Part shown: positions 23,630-36,271 of the stretch, in pieces
Layout: every line of letters begins with the position of its first letter
How positions within the stretch are numbered: the first letter of the stretch is position 1
Origin: Phlebopus portentosus
Taxonomy: Eukaryota; Basidiomycota; Agaricomycetes; Boletales; Boletinellaceae
DNA length: 64,000 nt
Direction: 5' to 3'
NCBI GenBank assembly: GCA_037892935.1
Contig: JAYXKI010000010.1
Coordinates: forward strand, 744,001-808,000
Translations under genes and position numbers: made by a program
Notes under the pieces: model-generated
The model's input: the letters and a program-made list of their open reading frames with translations, nothing else
Told to the model about the DNA's origin: nothing
Databases searched by the model: none

Positions 23630-26600
23630 TCATAAGCCGCCAAGTCCTATGAAAGATCTTCCCCAATTCACTGAAGTAGAAAGACGCTGCAAATTATGTA
23701 TGCGAGGGTGTTTTCTGATCTCAGAGAAAATATGCCTGCAAAGTTCGCCGTAATTGTTGCGATCTTCGATGGAGGAAAAATTCTGCAACAAAAGTCAACC
23801 CTCAAATCTTGATGACCATTTCCAGGAACATACTATCCAAATATCTTGCACCGTTGACAACATCTCCAAAACACACTCGACGAGAATGTTCTTATCGCGT
23901 TCTGAACTGTCCGATAGAAGGATCGAATTAAGGTTGTCGAAAATGCCTGAACCATCTGTCAGCATAAAAGTGGCAGGAATTGTCATAAAACGTACCTGCA
24001 ATGAGGGCCACCCGCTTTTCAAGGAAATCGCTGCGCGATAAACGATATTCTTGTTCTGAGGCTCTCGTTACAGGTAACTCTCGCAGGAAGGGGTGCCGAA
24101 GGCCATCTACGGAAAGCAATGTCGACAAGTATTCGTTCTCCATGGTAACTCTGTAAGCAACGAGGCATTGCAACAAGACAGCGAAGAAGTGTTTCTCATG
24201 AGCCTAGACGGGCCAGATAATAAGGCTCCGCAAAATGCGAGGGAAAGATGATCAATTTTACCTTATTGTATGCCGATGGATCGCACTTCAGCAGTTGATG
24301 CATGAAGCGAATGGCGACGCGTCTCCTGAAGAAGGAATCCCCGATTCCTGCCCAGGATTGAGGCCCGACATTTAAGTAATGGTCCCAGCCCTTGAATATA
24401 TACGTAAGACTCGAAGTTCGTAATGCACAGTAAATTCGTACTCGTATCCCGTTTCTCACGACGACGGCTGCGCATCCAACCCAGCAGTCAATCCAATCAT
24501 CGGCACTATTCCAATATTCCTCCAGTTTACTTTCTTCGAAGGACGAGCCGTCGGGTCGTTGAAATATTGCAGGAGCAGACGGAAAATGTGGGGAATTATA
24601 TCAGAGTTCATGATCTGAAGATACGTTAGCCGCAGCGACAAAATACTCAAAACTGACTTGAAATACCTTGCCACTTCCTTGTCTTTTGCCCAGTTGTCTT
24701 CGGACCCGTCACCCAGAGGTACATTTGCGAGTGCCTCGTCATCTAAAGTGAACTCCGCAAACAAATCTTGACTTTCAGGGTCTGCGTCGACCGCGGAGGC
24801 CGAAATGCGCCGCTGTGGAGGAGGGAAAATTGTTGCGCGAGCCTTCAGGAAAGACTGAACTAATCGTAATATTTGAAATCGAGTAGACACGATGTTCGTA
24901 AGCTCCTTCATCGGGAAGATTCTGTTTACCCAGGCTAGTGGAGACGTGAGTTTAAGGAGACAGAAGGAAAACAGCATTTACTTACGACCGCATATTAGAG
25001 CAACATCTGGATAGTGAGGCGTTGAACCTTCGGCTTGCAGATCTGCCTTCTCGATGATATTCGTCACGCATCTGAGTAGAAGGTGTAAGCTTATCACTAG
25101 TCTGTGACGAAGCCGTTGAGCGTCCTCCGATTTGCATGCATCCGATTCCTTTGTGGGCCCAAGAGTCGTTTTCTGAAATTCTTCCAGGAGCGTCTGACAC
25201 ATTTCACCGAGCCACTGTAGCGGAAGTTTTGGTTCGAGTGCCAGATGACTTGCAACGATGATCATATGCATCGCCGCTTTGATACAAACATCTCTACTCC
25301 TATCGTCCGTATCAGTAAAGTTGACGAAACGGCGCGCTTGATCAATGCGATGTTGAATATTGGCGTTCTCCTTCCCATCGACAAGGATAGCAATAATGGT
25401 GGCACTGAAGCGGTTGATAAGCATCGAAAGTTCATCAGTTGTTGGTACATTGATCCTCGAAAATGGAACCCCACTGAGGGGGACAACCAGAGAAAGGAGT
25501 TTCATGAGTCGTGATTTCGTGCGAGAGTCGCTTCTTGAACCTGATGGCTCAGCTCTGGCGGCTTGCATCACAAGCTTCAAGTAAACGCCGAATGCACTGT
25601 CACTACGCTGTAGCTCGTTGAGCAATTCAATATTTTGATATCGCAGGAAGGCAGGGAATTCGGACTCTTCGCCAAGCAGATTGCCGAAATTGCGACTCCT
25701 GAAGATGTCGACAAGTTTCTTGAACACAACATTCGCGTCTCGTAACGGCCATTTCCACTTTGTGCCCAGCATAAAGCAGCGAGCTACAACCATGCGTACA
25801 TACTTATCTCTCCGTTTCAAGCTTTCACGCGGAATCTTGGCATCCTCTATGTTGTCATAAGTTAGGCGAATAGTATCGAGTGCAAGGCCCACAACATCCC
25901 AACATGGAGCGAGGCGGGGTTCCGAAGTAGCTATGCCATGCGGGGAGAAATGCGACAGAGCACATAATCCGAATACAAGTTTCCACAGATGCTCGCTGAC
26001 CCCGAAGTTTGACATAGCTCGTGCTTTCTTGCCTTTGACTGTCTGCAGAATAATGGACCAAAAGATGCCATTGTCGTCCAACGACGCGCCGGAGGAGCAG
26101 TTTGCTTGGGATAGAAGATGAATCATGCAGACCCACAGTTCTGCTGCACGAAGCTGTGTACTTGGCGATGACATGTCCCGCTTCTCGATCGGAGCCAGAG
26201 CACATTCAACACCGTACTCAATAAGAGTATTGAGTAATAGTGACACAGCCACCTTCCATTGGTCTCTGTCAACGTCGCCGCCTTCCCTTTGCACTGCGGC
26301 AAGGACACGTGTTGCTAAATCTACTATGAACCACATAACCACAAAGCGCCGGGAATCAATGCATAAAACCTTTGAGTGTTTCCAGCCAGCCGTCTCTTGA
26401 AGTTTCTGTTCAAGTCGTTCCGCGCAAGACACAGCTGCTGTCTGCACAGTTTTCCTCCCTTCGACATTTGCATTCCCGTACATCCAAGCGGCAAAATGCG
26501 ATACAGAATGCATAAGATGTTCATGACGGCGCACGTTGTCCTCATCTGTCGATTCCTCCGAATCATCATCAAGCCATTCATGAAGTACGTTGCACGTCGC

Positions 26601-29600
26601 ATCCACAGCTTCAACGAAGGAATTGGCAGACATCTCTGGATCGAGGCTTATGGCACCGAAACCTGAATATGCTCCTGGCTGAGGTAGAGTGACATTCTTG
26701 AAGGCGAAGTTAAGCAGATCTGGAAGAAGCTGCTTCCCAAGAAACGTCGTAGCGCTGAATGATAAGCCTGGAGTTGGGATGGAAATCCCCATATCGACAC
26801 TGCATGTCCGAACGCGGTCCTCATCATGCCAGTTGGTCGCAGCGGATGTATTCGCTGGACGGTGCATATACTCCACATACTCGAAAGCATCCATGGCAGG
26901 TGCACCATCGAACGCAAAGTCGTCAAGCGAGGTCTGCTTTAGGTTCTCCTTCCCATCAGCAACATGCCTTCGATGATGGGATGTGCTATGAGTGACCTTT
27001 TCCGACACCGTCCTGGAGAATGCTAGTCCGCCTTGTAGCGAGCCATCTTGATGAAGAGGTTTAATTGCGCTTCGTAAGTCATCATCTGCCAGATCAATTT
27101 GCACGGTTATGAACCCTTTCTTCCGACCGCTTGCAATCTTCTTCTGACTACCAGCGAACGTGTGCAAAGTGGCCTTCTGCACTGCTTCTCGTCTTTGCTT
27201 CTTTGTGAGTCGTTTCGGGGCCTCAGACTGCTCCATGAACGAGTGATCGTCTTCGAGGTCGTGAACGACTTCTCGATCCAATTCCAGGTTCGTGAGATCC
27301 GTCACGAGCCCATCATCAAAACGTTTCACAACGGCGGTGGGTTCAAATCGAAGACGAGTTTGCTTTCCCTCATTACGATGACTGCGTGGACGAGGTTGCG
27401 ATGTCGATTTCAGGATGCTGACATCGAGACCATTGACTCTGAGATCGTGGACACTCGACGTATTAGGTTTGCGTTTCCTGGCTTTTGCCTTAGAGGTTGA
27501 CCTTTTCGTGCGTGTACGACACAACATCATGTCAATAAGTGGCTCCTCTCTCCAACGTCCGGATTGTCTTGCGTAGTCATGATCAAAGTAACCTGCATCT
27601 GCAACGGATTTCTCTAATACATCGTCATCTCCAACAGGCGACATGCTTGAAGTAGACGCCTCTGAGTCGGATGAGGTTTCCACGTTTATCACGTTTATGG
27701 GATTCTCTTGGGAATGATTGATGCCAGTGTCTGCGTCCGAGCTTTCTGAGTCTCCTCTGATCTCTTGAATGGCATGACAGGCATTCGAACGCTTCGTAAT
27801 CTTTGATCGACCTGGAGCTAGAGAAACGTCGTCGTCTTCGCTTCTGCTTCCTTCTGCATCAGTGACAGATTTCGCCTGAGAGCGAGATCGTTTGTTGACG
27901 AATGCGGCGGCCTGTTTCTCTAATCGTTGGATCATAGATCGTGGAACCATACGTTGGAGGTATCGCATTTGTTTCTTGCTGATTCGAGGCAGCTCGCCAT
28001 CATCATCGTCATCCGTTGGAGACTCGTGATCAGAATGTGGCGACTGGGATGCTTCCTCTCTAGAACCATTATGTCGTGAGTATGATGTGCTTGCGGAATC
28101 ATCAAGATCGTCATCAAAGAGCACATCAGTTCTATTTTGTGTTATGTTGTCGTTGGAGCGCGCCGGCGGGTGCCTAGGACTCGATCGAATATCCTACACG
28201 AATACAATTGTCATGACATTTCTAGAAATTGTTAATCAAAGCAAACACACCTTTCGCCTCTTATAAGTAATAGCAGCGTGACTAACATCCCGAACCTCTC
28301 GCTCCACCTCAAGTTCTCGAAGACTTGTACTGAGTATTCTAGCTTCCTTCAGAGGAAACCTGATCGGTCTCTGGCGAGAAACCTTGTACTTTCCACGGAC
28401 GTCTTCGGACGTAGGCTTTGCAAAAGATTCCCTGTTCGCAAGGGGCGACAGTGGCGTGAGATCGTCCTCATCACTCATATGAAATGCCTCGGGAAGCCAG
28501 CCTAGTCTCCTTGTATGCTCTTCGTCTAGAGCTTCTGAAGATTTTCGGGCCCTCGATCTTCTCTGGTTTGCCGCTTGGCTCTCATCGTCCTCGTCCGTCA
28601 CTATGAAGTCATCATCTTCCCCTGATTCCCGATGCCTATGCGTTCGTCCCGGGGCGTGCCTATGCGGACTAATTACCTTGACAATGGCATCAGGCAAACG
28701 TTTCATTTGTTGCTTGTATAACCGCTTGTCATACTCATACGGGTTCAATTGCCGGGCTTGGCGGGCGCGAAGAGAGTACCGGCGAGACGCCATGCCGTCA
28801 TGGTCTTCGAGCGCAGAATGGAGGTCAGTTTCTGAATCGCCGAGCGTAGGTTTGGTTCCGATATTGTCGGATCTCTCCGCGCGATTAGGTGAGTGCGACA
28901 CAGATCGATGTGGAGTGTTGATAACGGAACTTGATGTACGAGACGGAGATGACGGTGGCAGACTACTGAATCTCGGACGAGCGACGGAATGCCGTGCAGG
29001 AGAGCTCAAGTTGACTTCATCTCGGCTCGGAGCCATACCAAGTGATGTCGTTTTGTATTGCGATGGCGGTGACGAGAGTAAGCCACATGATTGTTGCTTT
29101 TGTTCACTACTATCCGTAGCCTTCGTGGTCAGAGACTGGCCGTGTAAGGCACGAGAGGTGCTCAATGTGAACATGCGGTACAGTGGAGCAGTTTCGGCTT
29201 GACTTATTAGCTGCGAGATAACATCGAGTTCGTCTCGCGATGGGCTGTCGTTCGCGACTTGAAAAACGTCATCCAGTAACTCGTCACCCGATGAATCTTG
29301 AGGCAAGCTGCCAAGACCATCACTTCCACGCGTCCCACTTCGTTTGAGAGACAGGAGTACGGCGGGTTTTTGCCGCTCATCATCCGAAACTGCTGTAGAT
29401 GTTGGTGGACCCGCAGATGAGGGAACAGGCGTTGTAGAAGCATCATCGATATGGAATGAACTGGTAACTCCAGAAGTTACATTAGCTCCCATTCCATGGA
29501 TCTCGAGAGAGCTTGCATGGAAAATCTTCCCGTTCCCAATAAGTTATAGTTCAATGGAGAAAACTGACGATTACGCACCTTTCTCCTCTTTCGGGGGATT

Positions 29601-29809
29601 TCTAAGTTTGGGCTCGTCACCAAAGTCATCGACTGGGTCGCTTTCTCCAGAGGCAAGTCGAGCATGCCATGAGCAATTTCAAGCTCCTCTGGATCTGACG
29701 TCTCGACATAATCCGGCTCATCCATTCCATTGGACGTAATGGCGGGAGAGGAGTTTGCAAATACATCAGATGTTCGCGTCGAGTCTTGAGGGCTCGTGAT
29801 CGTGCACAT
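23630..29809 (-). CDS. Mus7/MMS22 family replication-fork repair protein
   Basis: Very large nuclear protein (roughly 1,850-1,900 residues) of the Mus7/MMS22 family, which acts with Rtt101/Mms1-type ubiquitin ligases to restart damaged forks. It starts MCTITSPQDSTRTSDVF. The N-terminal half is disordered and Ser/Asp-rich with the conserved block YSLRARQARQLNPYEYDKRL followed by YKQQMKRLPDAIVK. A 1,048-codon exon (28124-24978) follows with NKRSRSQAK and acidic clusters, then the helical Mus7 domain (PTPGLSFSATTFLGKQLLP and FGAISLDPEMSANSF). The C-terminal helical exons include WDHYLNVGPQSWAGIGDSFF and FLEKRVALIAG, and the protein ends SFIGLGGL. Seven or eight introns. The repair role rests on family membership. 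Confidence 0.85.
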
Positions 29810-29830
29810 CACGTGAACGGAACTACAATA

Positions 29831-30296
29831 CAGTTGAAATTGTCATAGTGCATTGAATCATAATGCATAAATCTTATAATGCATTGGGTTTGGGCTTCTC
29901 CCGACTTGGGAGAAGGGAAATTATGCAAAAATCTCATATTGCATAATGCATTGCATTTTGAGTCAATTTATGCATTTTAATGTGCTATTTTTGTGAAATT
30001 TGTCCGTATTTGTGCATAATTTCTCAACATTAGTTACTATTATGTCATACTTCCGATCTGCCAAGTTCTTTCAGCTATGAATAGCTAATTTCTGATGTGA
30101 TTTGTGAAATACTTTCATCATCAGCTTACTCACTCGATGTCAATCAGCCCCAGAAAGGCTAATTTCAGCCAGAAAGAATAAAATTCATAATTTCCCTTAA
30201 TGCGAAAGGTTATTCCCACACATTATGTTGCATAAATTTCATAATGCATTAGGAAATGCCTTCTCCCGACGTTATGTGTTATGACAATTTCAACTG
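29831..30296. mobile_element. MITE, TA target site, 17-bp terminal inverted repeats
   Basis: Left end TA-CAGTTGAAATTGTCATA at 29829-29847; right end TATGACAATTTCAACTG-TA at 30280-30298, an exact 17-bp inversion flanked by TA on both sides. The 466-bp interior is AT-rich. It has many ATAATGCAT/ATGCATTA blocks and a CTTCTCCCGAC/GGGAGAAGG block repeated near both ends, and no coding frame. TA duplication and CAG ends are typical of Tc1/mariner-derived non-autonomous elements. It lies 22 bases upstream of the Mus7 ATG and 320 bases upstream of the LYC1-like ATG. Confidence 0.85.
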
Positions 30297-30615
30297 TATA
30301 TGTAAAGTGTATGTTATTAGATGTTATTGTGAAAATTGCGTGGTTTTACATGGGAGGTTGTAGCTATGTGCAAGGAAACTAAATGTTGAAAATGTGTCCG
30401 GGGAAAATTTCTCATAACTGAAAAAAACCAGCGTCATAAAAAAAAACCCCTAAGGTGGTTTGAAAGTGTGTTCAGAAGAGCGCGTGCGCTTCGAAACGCG
30501 TTCTTCTTCGTCGAAATCTGTCCACCCATCCGGGCCGCCGCGTGTACATAGCCACCATGCAGTCTCATGAAGTAATTGTGCGACTTCTGTTTATCAGACC
30601 TTCATATCAGTGACA
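30297..30615. promoter_or_regulatory. promoter region of the LYC1-like gene
   Basis: About 320 bases between the MITE and the plus-strand ATG at 30616, with an A-tract (30440-30450) and a GC-rich stretch near 30530. No gene. The divergent Mus7 promoter would originally have included this stretch. Confidence 0.4.
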
Positions 30616-31919
30616 ATGCCGTCTGAAGACCTTTCCCTTCTTTCGCTCTTCCCTGCAACAAGAGAGCAGACTTTGGAGTCTAGGAAGCGTACCTCGGTTC
30701 AATGGGGGCGGGGCCTTACTCTGCAGCAATACCTTCTACGGGAAGACCAACTCGATGTAGCTGAACATGCCCAAGACGGAAAATTTACCACATGGTTTGA
30801 ACATCTCGCATTAGCTATTTTACTGAGATTTTAATATTATGACAGGGTGTTAGCGCCGAGAAACGATCCTACGACACTAGACTTCAGATGTTCGTGCGAG
30901 ACGTGGGTTGCAGTGGTCTCTTGACACCGCGGATATCGCAACTCATCGAAAACTCATAGATATCGTCGCAAATCCCTGATAAAACGACAAGGATCAGATA
31001 CACCAGAAGAAGCGTTCGGGTACGGGATCGCATCGGTATTCACACCTGAAAAGAATCGTGGAAAAGGTTATGCTCGTCGCATGATGAACCTTCTACATTG
31101 GGTCGTGGCTCCCCATTCCACCCTACCTCCTTCCCCTTCAAGTTGGGGAGGAGCACCTCCTGAACGTTCTGGATGTAATAATGCGCAGTTTTCCGTGCTA
31201 TACAGCGACATTGGGCCGAGTTACTACGCATCCACCGGACCCAGCGCGGATTCCGAAGGCTGGATAGTGCGCGAGCCATACTCAACAATTTCGGTTGTAA
31301 CTGAAGGAGCCAACAATTTTAAGAGCCTAGAATCAGACGCGCTGGTTAAGTGGTTGACTGAGAAAGACTGCGAACATATCCTGGATCACGATGCCGACCT
31401 GATGCGAGCCTCCTTCCCTTCGGATTCTAAGCCCATTTCATTCACATTTCTTCCTAACGACGGCGTGGCCTTGTTCTTGGTTAGGCGGACTCTTTTCTTT
31501 TCCCCAGGGCAACCTTACGCCGACATGGTTCCAGATAAATGGGGCGTCCAACTTTTAGTCGAAGGACAGCTACACTTTGCAACGTGGACCTTTGATGTCC
31601 GTCCGCCGCCTGCGACATTGATCGCCACTCGTATCCGTTCAACAAAAGTGACATTTCCGAGAATCCTATCATGCATGCTTCTAGCCGCCCAAGAGAACAA
31701 TATGAGGCGAGTCGAGTTCTGGAACCTGCCGAAGGAACTGGAAGAGATTGTTAAAGAACTTGGTGGGAAAACCGAAGAACGAGACGAGCACCTCAATGCT
31801 TTCAAATGGTACGGCCCCGAAAAGAATGAGGACATCTATTGGGCTCACAACGAGAAGTAGGTACCTTTAATTCCTATGGACAAAAATTGACATCCTTGAA
31901 TAGGTTTGCGTGGTGCTAA
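30616..31919 (+). CDS. LYC1-like GNAT acetyltransferase
   Basis: Four exons give a protein of the Lyc1 family (N-acetyltransferase acting on lysine in yeasts). The start MPSEDLSLLSLFPAT is followed by the GNAT part: WVLAPRNDPTTLDFRCSCET joined over a GTGGGT intron to YRRKSL, then GYGIASVFTPEKNRGKGYAR and RMMNLLHWVV, with the acetyl-CoA loop RGKGYA. The Lyc1 C-terminal domain follows: SVLYSDIGPSYYASTGPSAD, VTFPRILSCMLLAAQ, MRRVEFWNLPKEL and HLNAFKWYGPEKNED. A short last intron yields the ending EKFAWC; without it the protein stops at EK. Lysine as substrate is an inference from yeast. Convergent with the next gene, 50 bases apart. Confidence 0.82.
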
Positions 31920-31971
31920 TACTTAATTTTATGAGTTAGAAGATACATCTACGACAACATTACAATAAGTT

Positions 31972-33566
31972 TTACACGTGTTTCTTGCGATTATTTTGCC
32001 ACAATATCTTCTCCTGTGAGTGAAGTCAGTGCCTCGCAGGTGCGTAAGACTAGTAACTTGTTCTCACCGATAAAATTGTGTCAAAGAACTCTCGCACCGG
32101 CCGCGCAAACCACTGCTCTATATTTCCTTCCCTGTTCCTCTGAAGCCAGCCGACGTGACCACCTTTCTTCGTTATCGTCAGAACAAGCCCATCGTAGCCG
32201 CTCTCGCGTACTCTCTTTCTCAGGTCTTCCAGGCAATCCCCACCGTAGAATGGATCATCATGGGCATTCAGAAGGACACATGGCCGGCGTATCTTGCCCA
32301 CGCGGAAAATCGGGCTCGTAGCCGCAGCAAATGCAGCGGTGTCCGAATATCCGGCAAGATGTGACATGAAGATATCGTTGAATGCGGACATGCGCACGGC
32401 CGAACGCGACAGCAACTCATCAAGTCCTGTTGCACCTGCATCTCTGAAAAGCTGTTCATGTGCATGCACTATGCGTGTGAGACTTGTCCCTATCGTGTAG
32501 CTGTACAACAAGCGACGGAGGTAGTTCTCTTCGATTCGCTCGGCACATGCTTCAAGATCCCAGACAGTTGAAACGCAGAAACCTGCATCGATCGGACAAG
32601 CGTCGCCCTCTTCTGCCAGATAGTTGGATAATAGCGCTCCTCCCATAGAAAAGCCTTGTTAATGCATCAACACAGAGATCTCGAAATCATAGAGTGCCTC
32701 GTACCTAAAGCGAATAGAGCCTTGGATTCTGGATAGCACTTGCGAACAAATGAGACAACACTGCAGAAATTATGGAAGTGGGCATTAATGTAACACTCAG
32801 TAAGACGCCCGGTCCTCTTTACAGAAGGTGGACTTACGCTCTCAGGTCATCCGTCATCCCAGCATGCGTGAGATGAGCACTAGACAGAGGGTTGCCGGAC
32901 GCTATCGCTTTCCTCACTGAAAATCACCAAATCGTGTAGTCTGATGGTACTTACTCCCCTAGTATTCATAACAGCTACTCGGTAGCCTGTCAGATGACCG
33001 TTTCGTAGTCTTGTGAGGTATTCTGTTGCTGAGGTGACGTATAGACTTTGCGAGTTTCCGAGAATTCCTGGAAGTACAATGATGATGGGAGCATCAAGTG
33101 ACAACCATGGCGCGGAAACGAAGTCGACTGCAAGAGCTCCTCCGCTGTCGGCAGAAACAAAATATCTATGAGATAAAGTTCTACAGTCAGACATGGAAAT
33201 GAGGAGTAACTAAGGTTTCGGAACTCACCTGCCATAGGTTAGAGGAGCGTAAATTGACGCAAAATTGCCGAACAACGTCTGTACGTCTCCCCTGTTCTTA
33301 CTGTGAGTTTAACAAAAATGAGCACAGTGAAACCAATCTCACAAAGACCAAGACCAAGATGGTTTGAACGCTCTAGTTCTATCACATAAGGAAGGAACGC
33401 TCTTCCTGATGATCCCGAGGACGGGAGGCAAATTAGAAGTGAAGAACAAGACTGATTCCCCAGACTCCGAGGTTGCGATGTGTTCGGGTTCTTTTGTTTC
33501 GCCGCGGTCCGCGCTATGACCAGTGACTAGCTCTACGGAATCAATAGAGTCGAAGAGTCTGAGCAT
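31972..33566 (-). CDS. YheT/EHT1-type alpha/beta hydrolase
   Basis: Serine hydrolase of the AB-hydrolase-4 family (bacterial YheT, yeast Eht1/Eeb1 medium-chain acyltransferase-esterases). Start MLRLFDSIDSVELVTGHSAD. Blocks in order: LCDRTRAFKPSWSW, NRGDVQTLFGNFASIYAPLT, the oxyanion segment PIIIVLPGILGNSQSLYV, YRVAVMNTRG, SSAHLTHAGMTDDLR, then the nucleophile elbow FSMGGALLSNYL (G-F-S-M-G). The catalytic Asp lies in LNAHDDPFYGG and the His in KKGGHVGWLQ. The C-terminus is VREFFDTILS; a strong GTGAGA...CAG intron would add a basic tail ending HV (stop at 31972), while reading through stops at 32050. An upstream frame with a hydrophobic Leu/Val stretch (33580-33650) might belong to an alternative N-terminus. 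Confidence 0.8.
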
Positions 33567-33969
33567 TGTAAAAGAACGACGGACGGCGGTAAGCGCCACA
33601 GGCAAGAGAGGACAAAAACCAGTGACGTTAGAACATCCGCGGTCCCCAGTATTTTGTATCCTCCGTCGAGGTCGGCCAGCACATTCAGCGCGCAAACACG
33701 AGGAGAACCAGAAGCAATGTCAAGACGATCACTGCACATCAATTCACTTCTTTTCAGTCCACTTGTGTAGTTTTGCTGGACTGGAATAGTGACGTTAGCC
33801 AGCGCGCAATGTTCATTGCAGACTTCTGACTTTGCTTCTCTAGCCAATCGAAATGTATTGGTGACAAGATTGCGTTGAAATCAATTAAGCGTACAAAATC
33901 AACATGCTGTCTATCATAGCGAGTGGATTCAGATTGAAGTTTTGAGGAGCTCGTCCACGAGAATGTAGG
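33567..33969. other. intergenic, promoter side of the YheT-like gene
   Basis: About 400 bases. A hydrophobic minus-strand frame at 33580-33650 may be part of an N-terminal membrane anchor of the hydrolase but cannot be joined in frame. Otherwise nothing. Confidence 0.3.
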
Positions 33970-34542
33970 TTATTTCAATTTGTCTTGTGACTCGGGAATT
34001 ACGCCGTGCTCCCGAAGTAACTTCTCGAGTTCGCCAGATTGATGCACTATGGCAAGATTAGCTCCATCTACATGTGCACTGAAGAAGAGGCTACATACTT
34101 CCAATCACTATGTCGCATCCACCAACGAACTCGCCATTAACATACACTTGAGGGATCGTCGGCCACTCACTATTCAACAAGAGATCACGATAAAAGATTC
34201 TTTTTAGAATAGCTGACAGAAACGTGTGACTACATACTTACGAAAACTCTTTGATGTCGTTTCTCAGATCCTGATTTTCCAAAACGTCATACGTCTGCAT
34301 CTTCTCCGATGGGACGCCATTAATGTCGAGTAGCTGAATGACAGCGCGAGAAAAACCGCATTGTGGAAGATCTGGAGTGCCTTCATGAACACTACAAGTG
34401 GCTTTTCATTCACAGCTGCCTGAAGCTTTGAACGCGCTTCCTGCGAAAGGAGACGATACAGAGCAGGTCCAACAACGGTCTGTCTTGATGTGCCCAGAGC
34501 TCCCGACGTTGCCCGCCAAGAAGACGATAGCTTAAATAGCAT
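33970..34542 (-). CDS. GRX5: mitochondrial monothiol glutaredoxin GRX5, frame break before the active site
   Basis: Monothiol glutaredoxin that carries and transfers 2Fe-2S clusters in mitochondria. The N-terminus [14 protein letters not shown] is Arg/Ser-rich like a targeting peptide. [20 protein letters not shown] and FMK follow. The next conserved block [19 protein letters not shown], containing the CGFS active-site motif, is one frame over: the sequence reads AAGGCACTCC where AAGGGCACTCC is expected (34380-34381). Downstream all is conserved: [44 protein letters not shown] and [11 protein letters not shown], ending SQDKLK. Three exons. No intron can explain the one-base shift. A sequencing or assembly deletion is more likely than a true null, since this function is near-essential. 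Confidence 0.88.
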
Positions 34543-34827
34543 GCGCCGGATCAGTGTCAAAGAGGGTGAAGACAATTGCACGCCAGCATACCGACGACCG
34601 TAGTGTCTGCCTGAACATGGCGGTTAGTGAAGGATGTACACGTCCGTGAGATGCATCTGAAGACCGCCGTACTGGTGTGAACGCTGACTAAGGTGCCCCC
34701 CATGTTGCTCATAATACAAATTGTATTAGTCACGTCACTCAATGCTGCTACCTTTTACTTCCAGTTCTAAGATTTATAACAATTCGACATAGCTACGTCG
34801 TATGCACATTAATATTTAAGTTTTGAT

Positions 34828-35969
34828 TTACAGCTTCGCCTTGAACCACTGCACTGCATTCACGAAGGCCTGCTCCTTGCCAAACTTGACCTCGGGTATG
34901 CTAAGATCACCGCGAACAGCGAATCCGTGCACGCATTTCGGGAAGTATGCACGCTTGTACTTATCGGTTTCCGTCTTGCCACCGCCTAGAATTTCGTCTC
35001 CGAGCTTCTGACTCTCCGCAGGATACATTTGGTCAGTCTTTTGTGGGATGGCCTCAGATTGAATACTTCGTTAGGGACTAAAACAAAGGGCTTACCTCGC
35101 AAGAGTTGATGAGCAGCGGTACGCCAGATGCCTTGAACTTTTCCAGATCCTCTGGTACCTGGAGGAGAGAAGGATGAGAAACGACGGCAGCCTTGATGAC
35201 GTCATCGAACGCGAGGTCAAAGACGTAACGTCCGCCGAAACAGTAGCCTGTAGCACCAAAGCTCGTCACTCCCTTCTCTTTCAGTGCTGCAATGACTTTG
35301 TCGAGAGGTGGCCTGGTCTGCTCCGCTCCGTGCTTGGCGAGCCAGGAGGGGAAATCAAACTGGAATAGAACAGCACTCCAGTACCGCTGGAATCAAATAA
35401 AAGAATCAACCCTTACTGAAGCATTCAACTCGACGATGGCATCACCATTCAGGTAGTCAGGTAGGTATGCCTTGAAAATAAACAATTCAGTGAATAATAT
35501 GAGAATCACAAATAATAATACTGACCTGGAAGCCATTCTTTGCGAAATCGTCCGCCTGATTCCATATTGTTAAGATTAAGAACTTCAACGCCCAATTCGG
35601 GACTCACGAGCAGCCGATTATTGACAAGATCGATTCCAAAGGCATCCGGCAAGAAAAGTACGGCCTTTGTTTTATCGTACGCGGTGCTACAAAAACGCTG
35701 GCGTCAGTATATGTGCTGTATCATAAACCGGATGCACCAACCCTTCGGCGGAATGGCAACGTAAGTCTTCACCCCAGCAATTCCTCAATCTTGCCTGATA
35801 GACTCGTCAGTACCCCAAAGCATGACAAAGGCGCCTATACACTCACCTGTGGGCACTCCTTCGTGAGTAACGCCTATTGACCACAGGCGCGTTAGAATGA
35901 GGATGACAGAACAGAACAATATAATAAGATCGTGGACATACCAGATACGCAATCCTGACACAGCGACAT
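34828..35969 (-). CDS. dienelactone hydrolase family protein, copy 1
   Basis: Alpha/beta hydrolase of the dienelactone hydrolase/AIM2 family, soluble. It starts MSLCQDCVSG, then VTHEGVPTG, YDKTKAVLFLPDAFGIDLV, NNRLL, ADDFAKNGFQ and AYLPDYLNGD. The nucleophile is Cys in GATGYCFGGRYVFDLA. HPSLLQVPEDLEKFKASGVP and LLINSCEV lead to the last exon, with DEILGGGK and the catalytic His in FPKCVHGFAVRGDLS. It ends WFKAKL. Six or seven short exons. The Cys-type triad is intact, so activity on a lactone or thioester-like substrate is plausible; the true substrate is unknown. Closely related to the next gene, in tandem on the same strand. Confidence 0.88.
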
Positions 35970-36271
35970 GATTGGTGATCCGAGAAGGATGTATGCTGAG
36001 AGGGAGGGAGAAAGATAGGGAGAGCCGTGTGTATGCACATCGTTTAAATCAGGTCAGGATCCTTGATTCTCTCACTCACTGGAGACCAGCAAATCATGTG
36101 AATTGCATAGAAACCAGGTTCACATGCACAGGAAAGGTGAATTATTATCATTTCGTCATCGTCGTTGGATGAGTAATCAAAAAGAATTGCTCTTTTCTAA
36201 ACTCTCACTCGCAGTTCGACATCGAATCATCGAACAGAGCAACAAGATGGTAAACCTTTCGAGATCCTCCT
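35970..36271. other. intergenic between the two dienelactone hydrolases
   Basis: 302 bases holding the promoter of copy 1 and the 3' flank of copy 2. Nothing else is seen. Confidence 0.35.

Noticed and set aside
28603..29202. 199-codon plus-strand open frame
   Set aside because: Antisense to the conserved N-terminal part of the Mus7/MMS22 gene; no domain, a codon-bias shadow.
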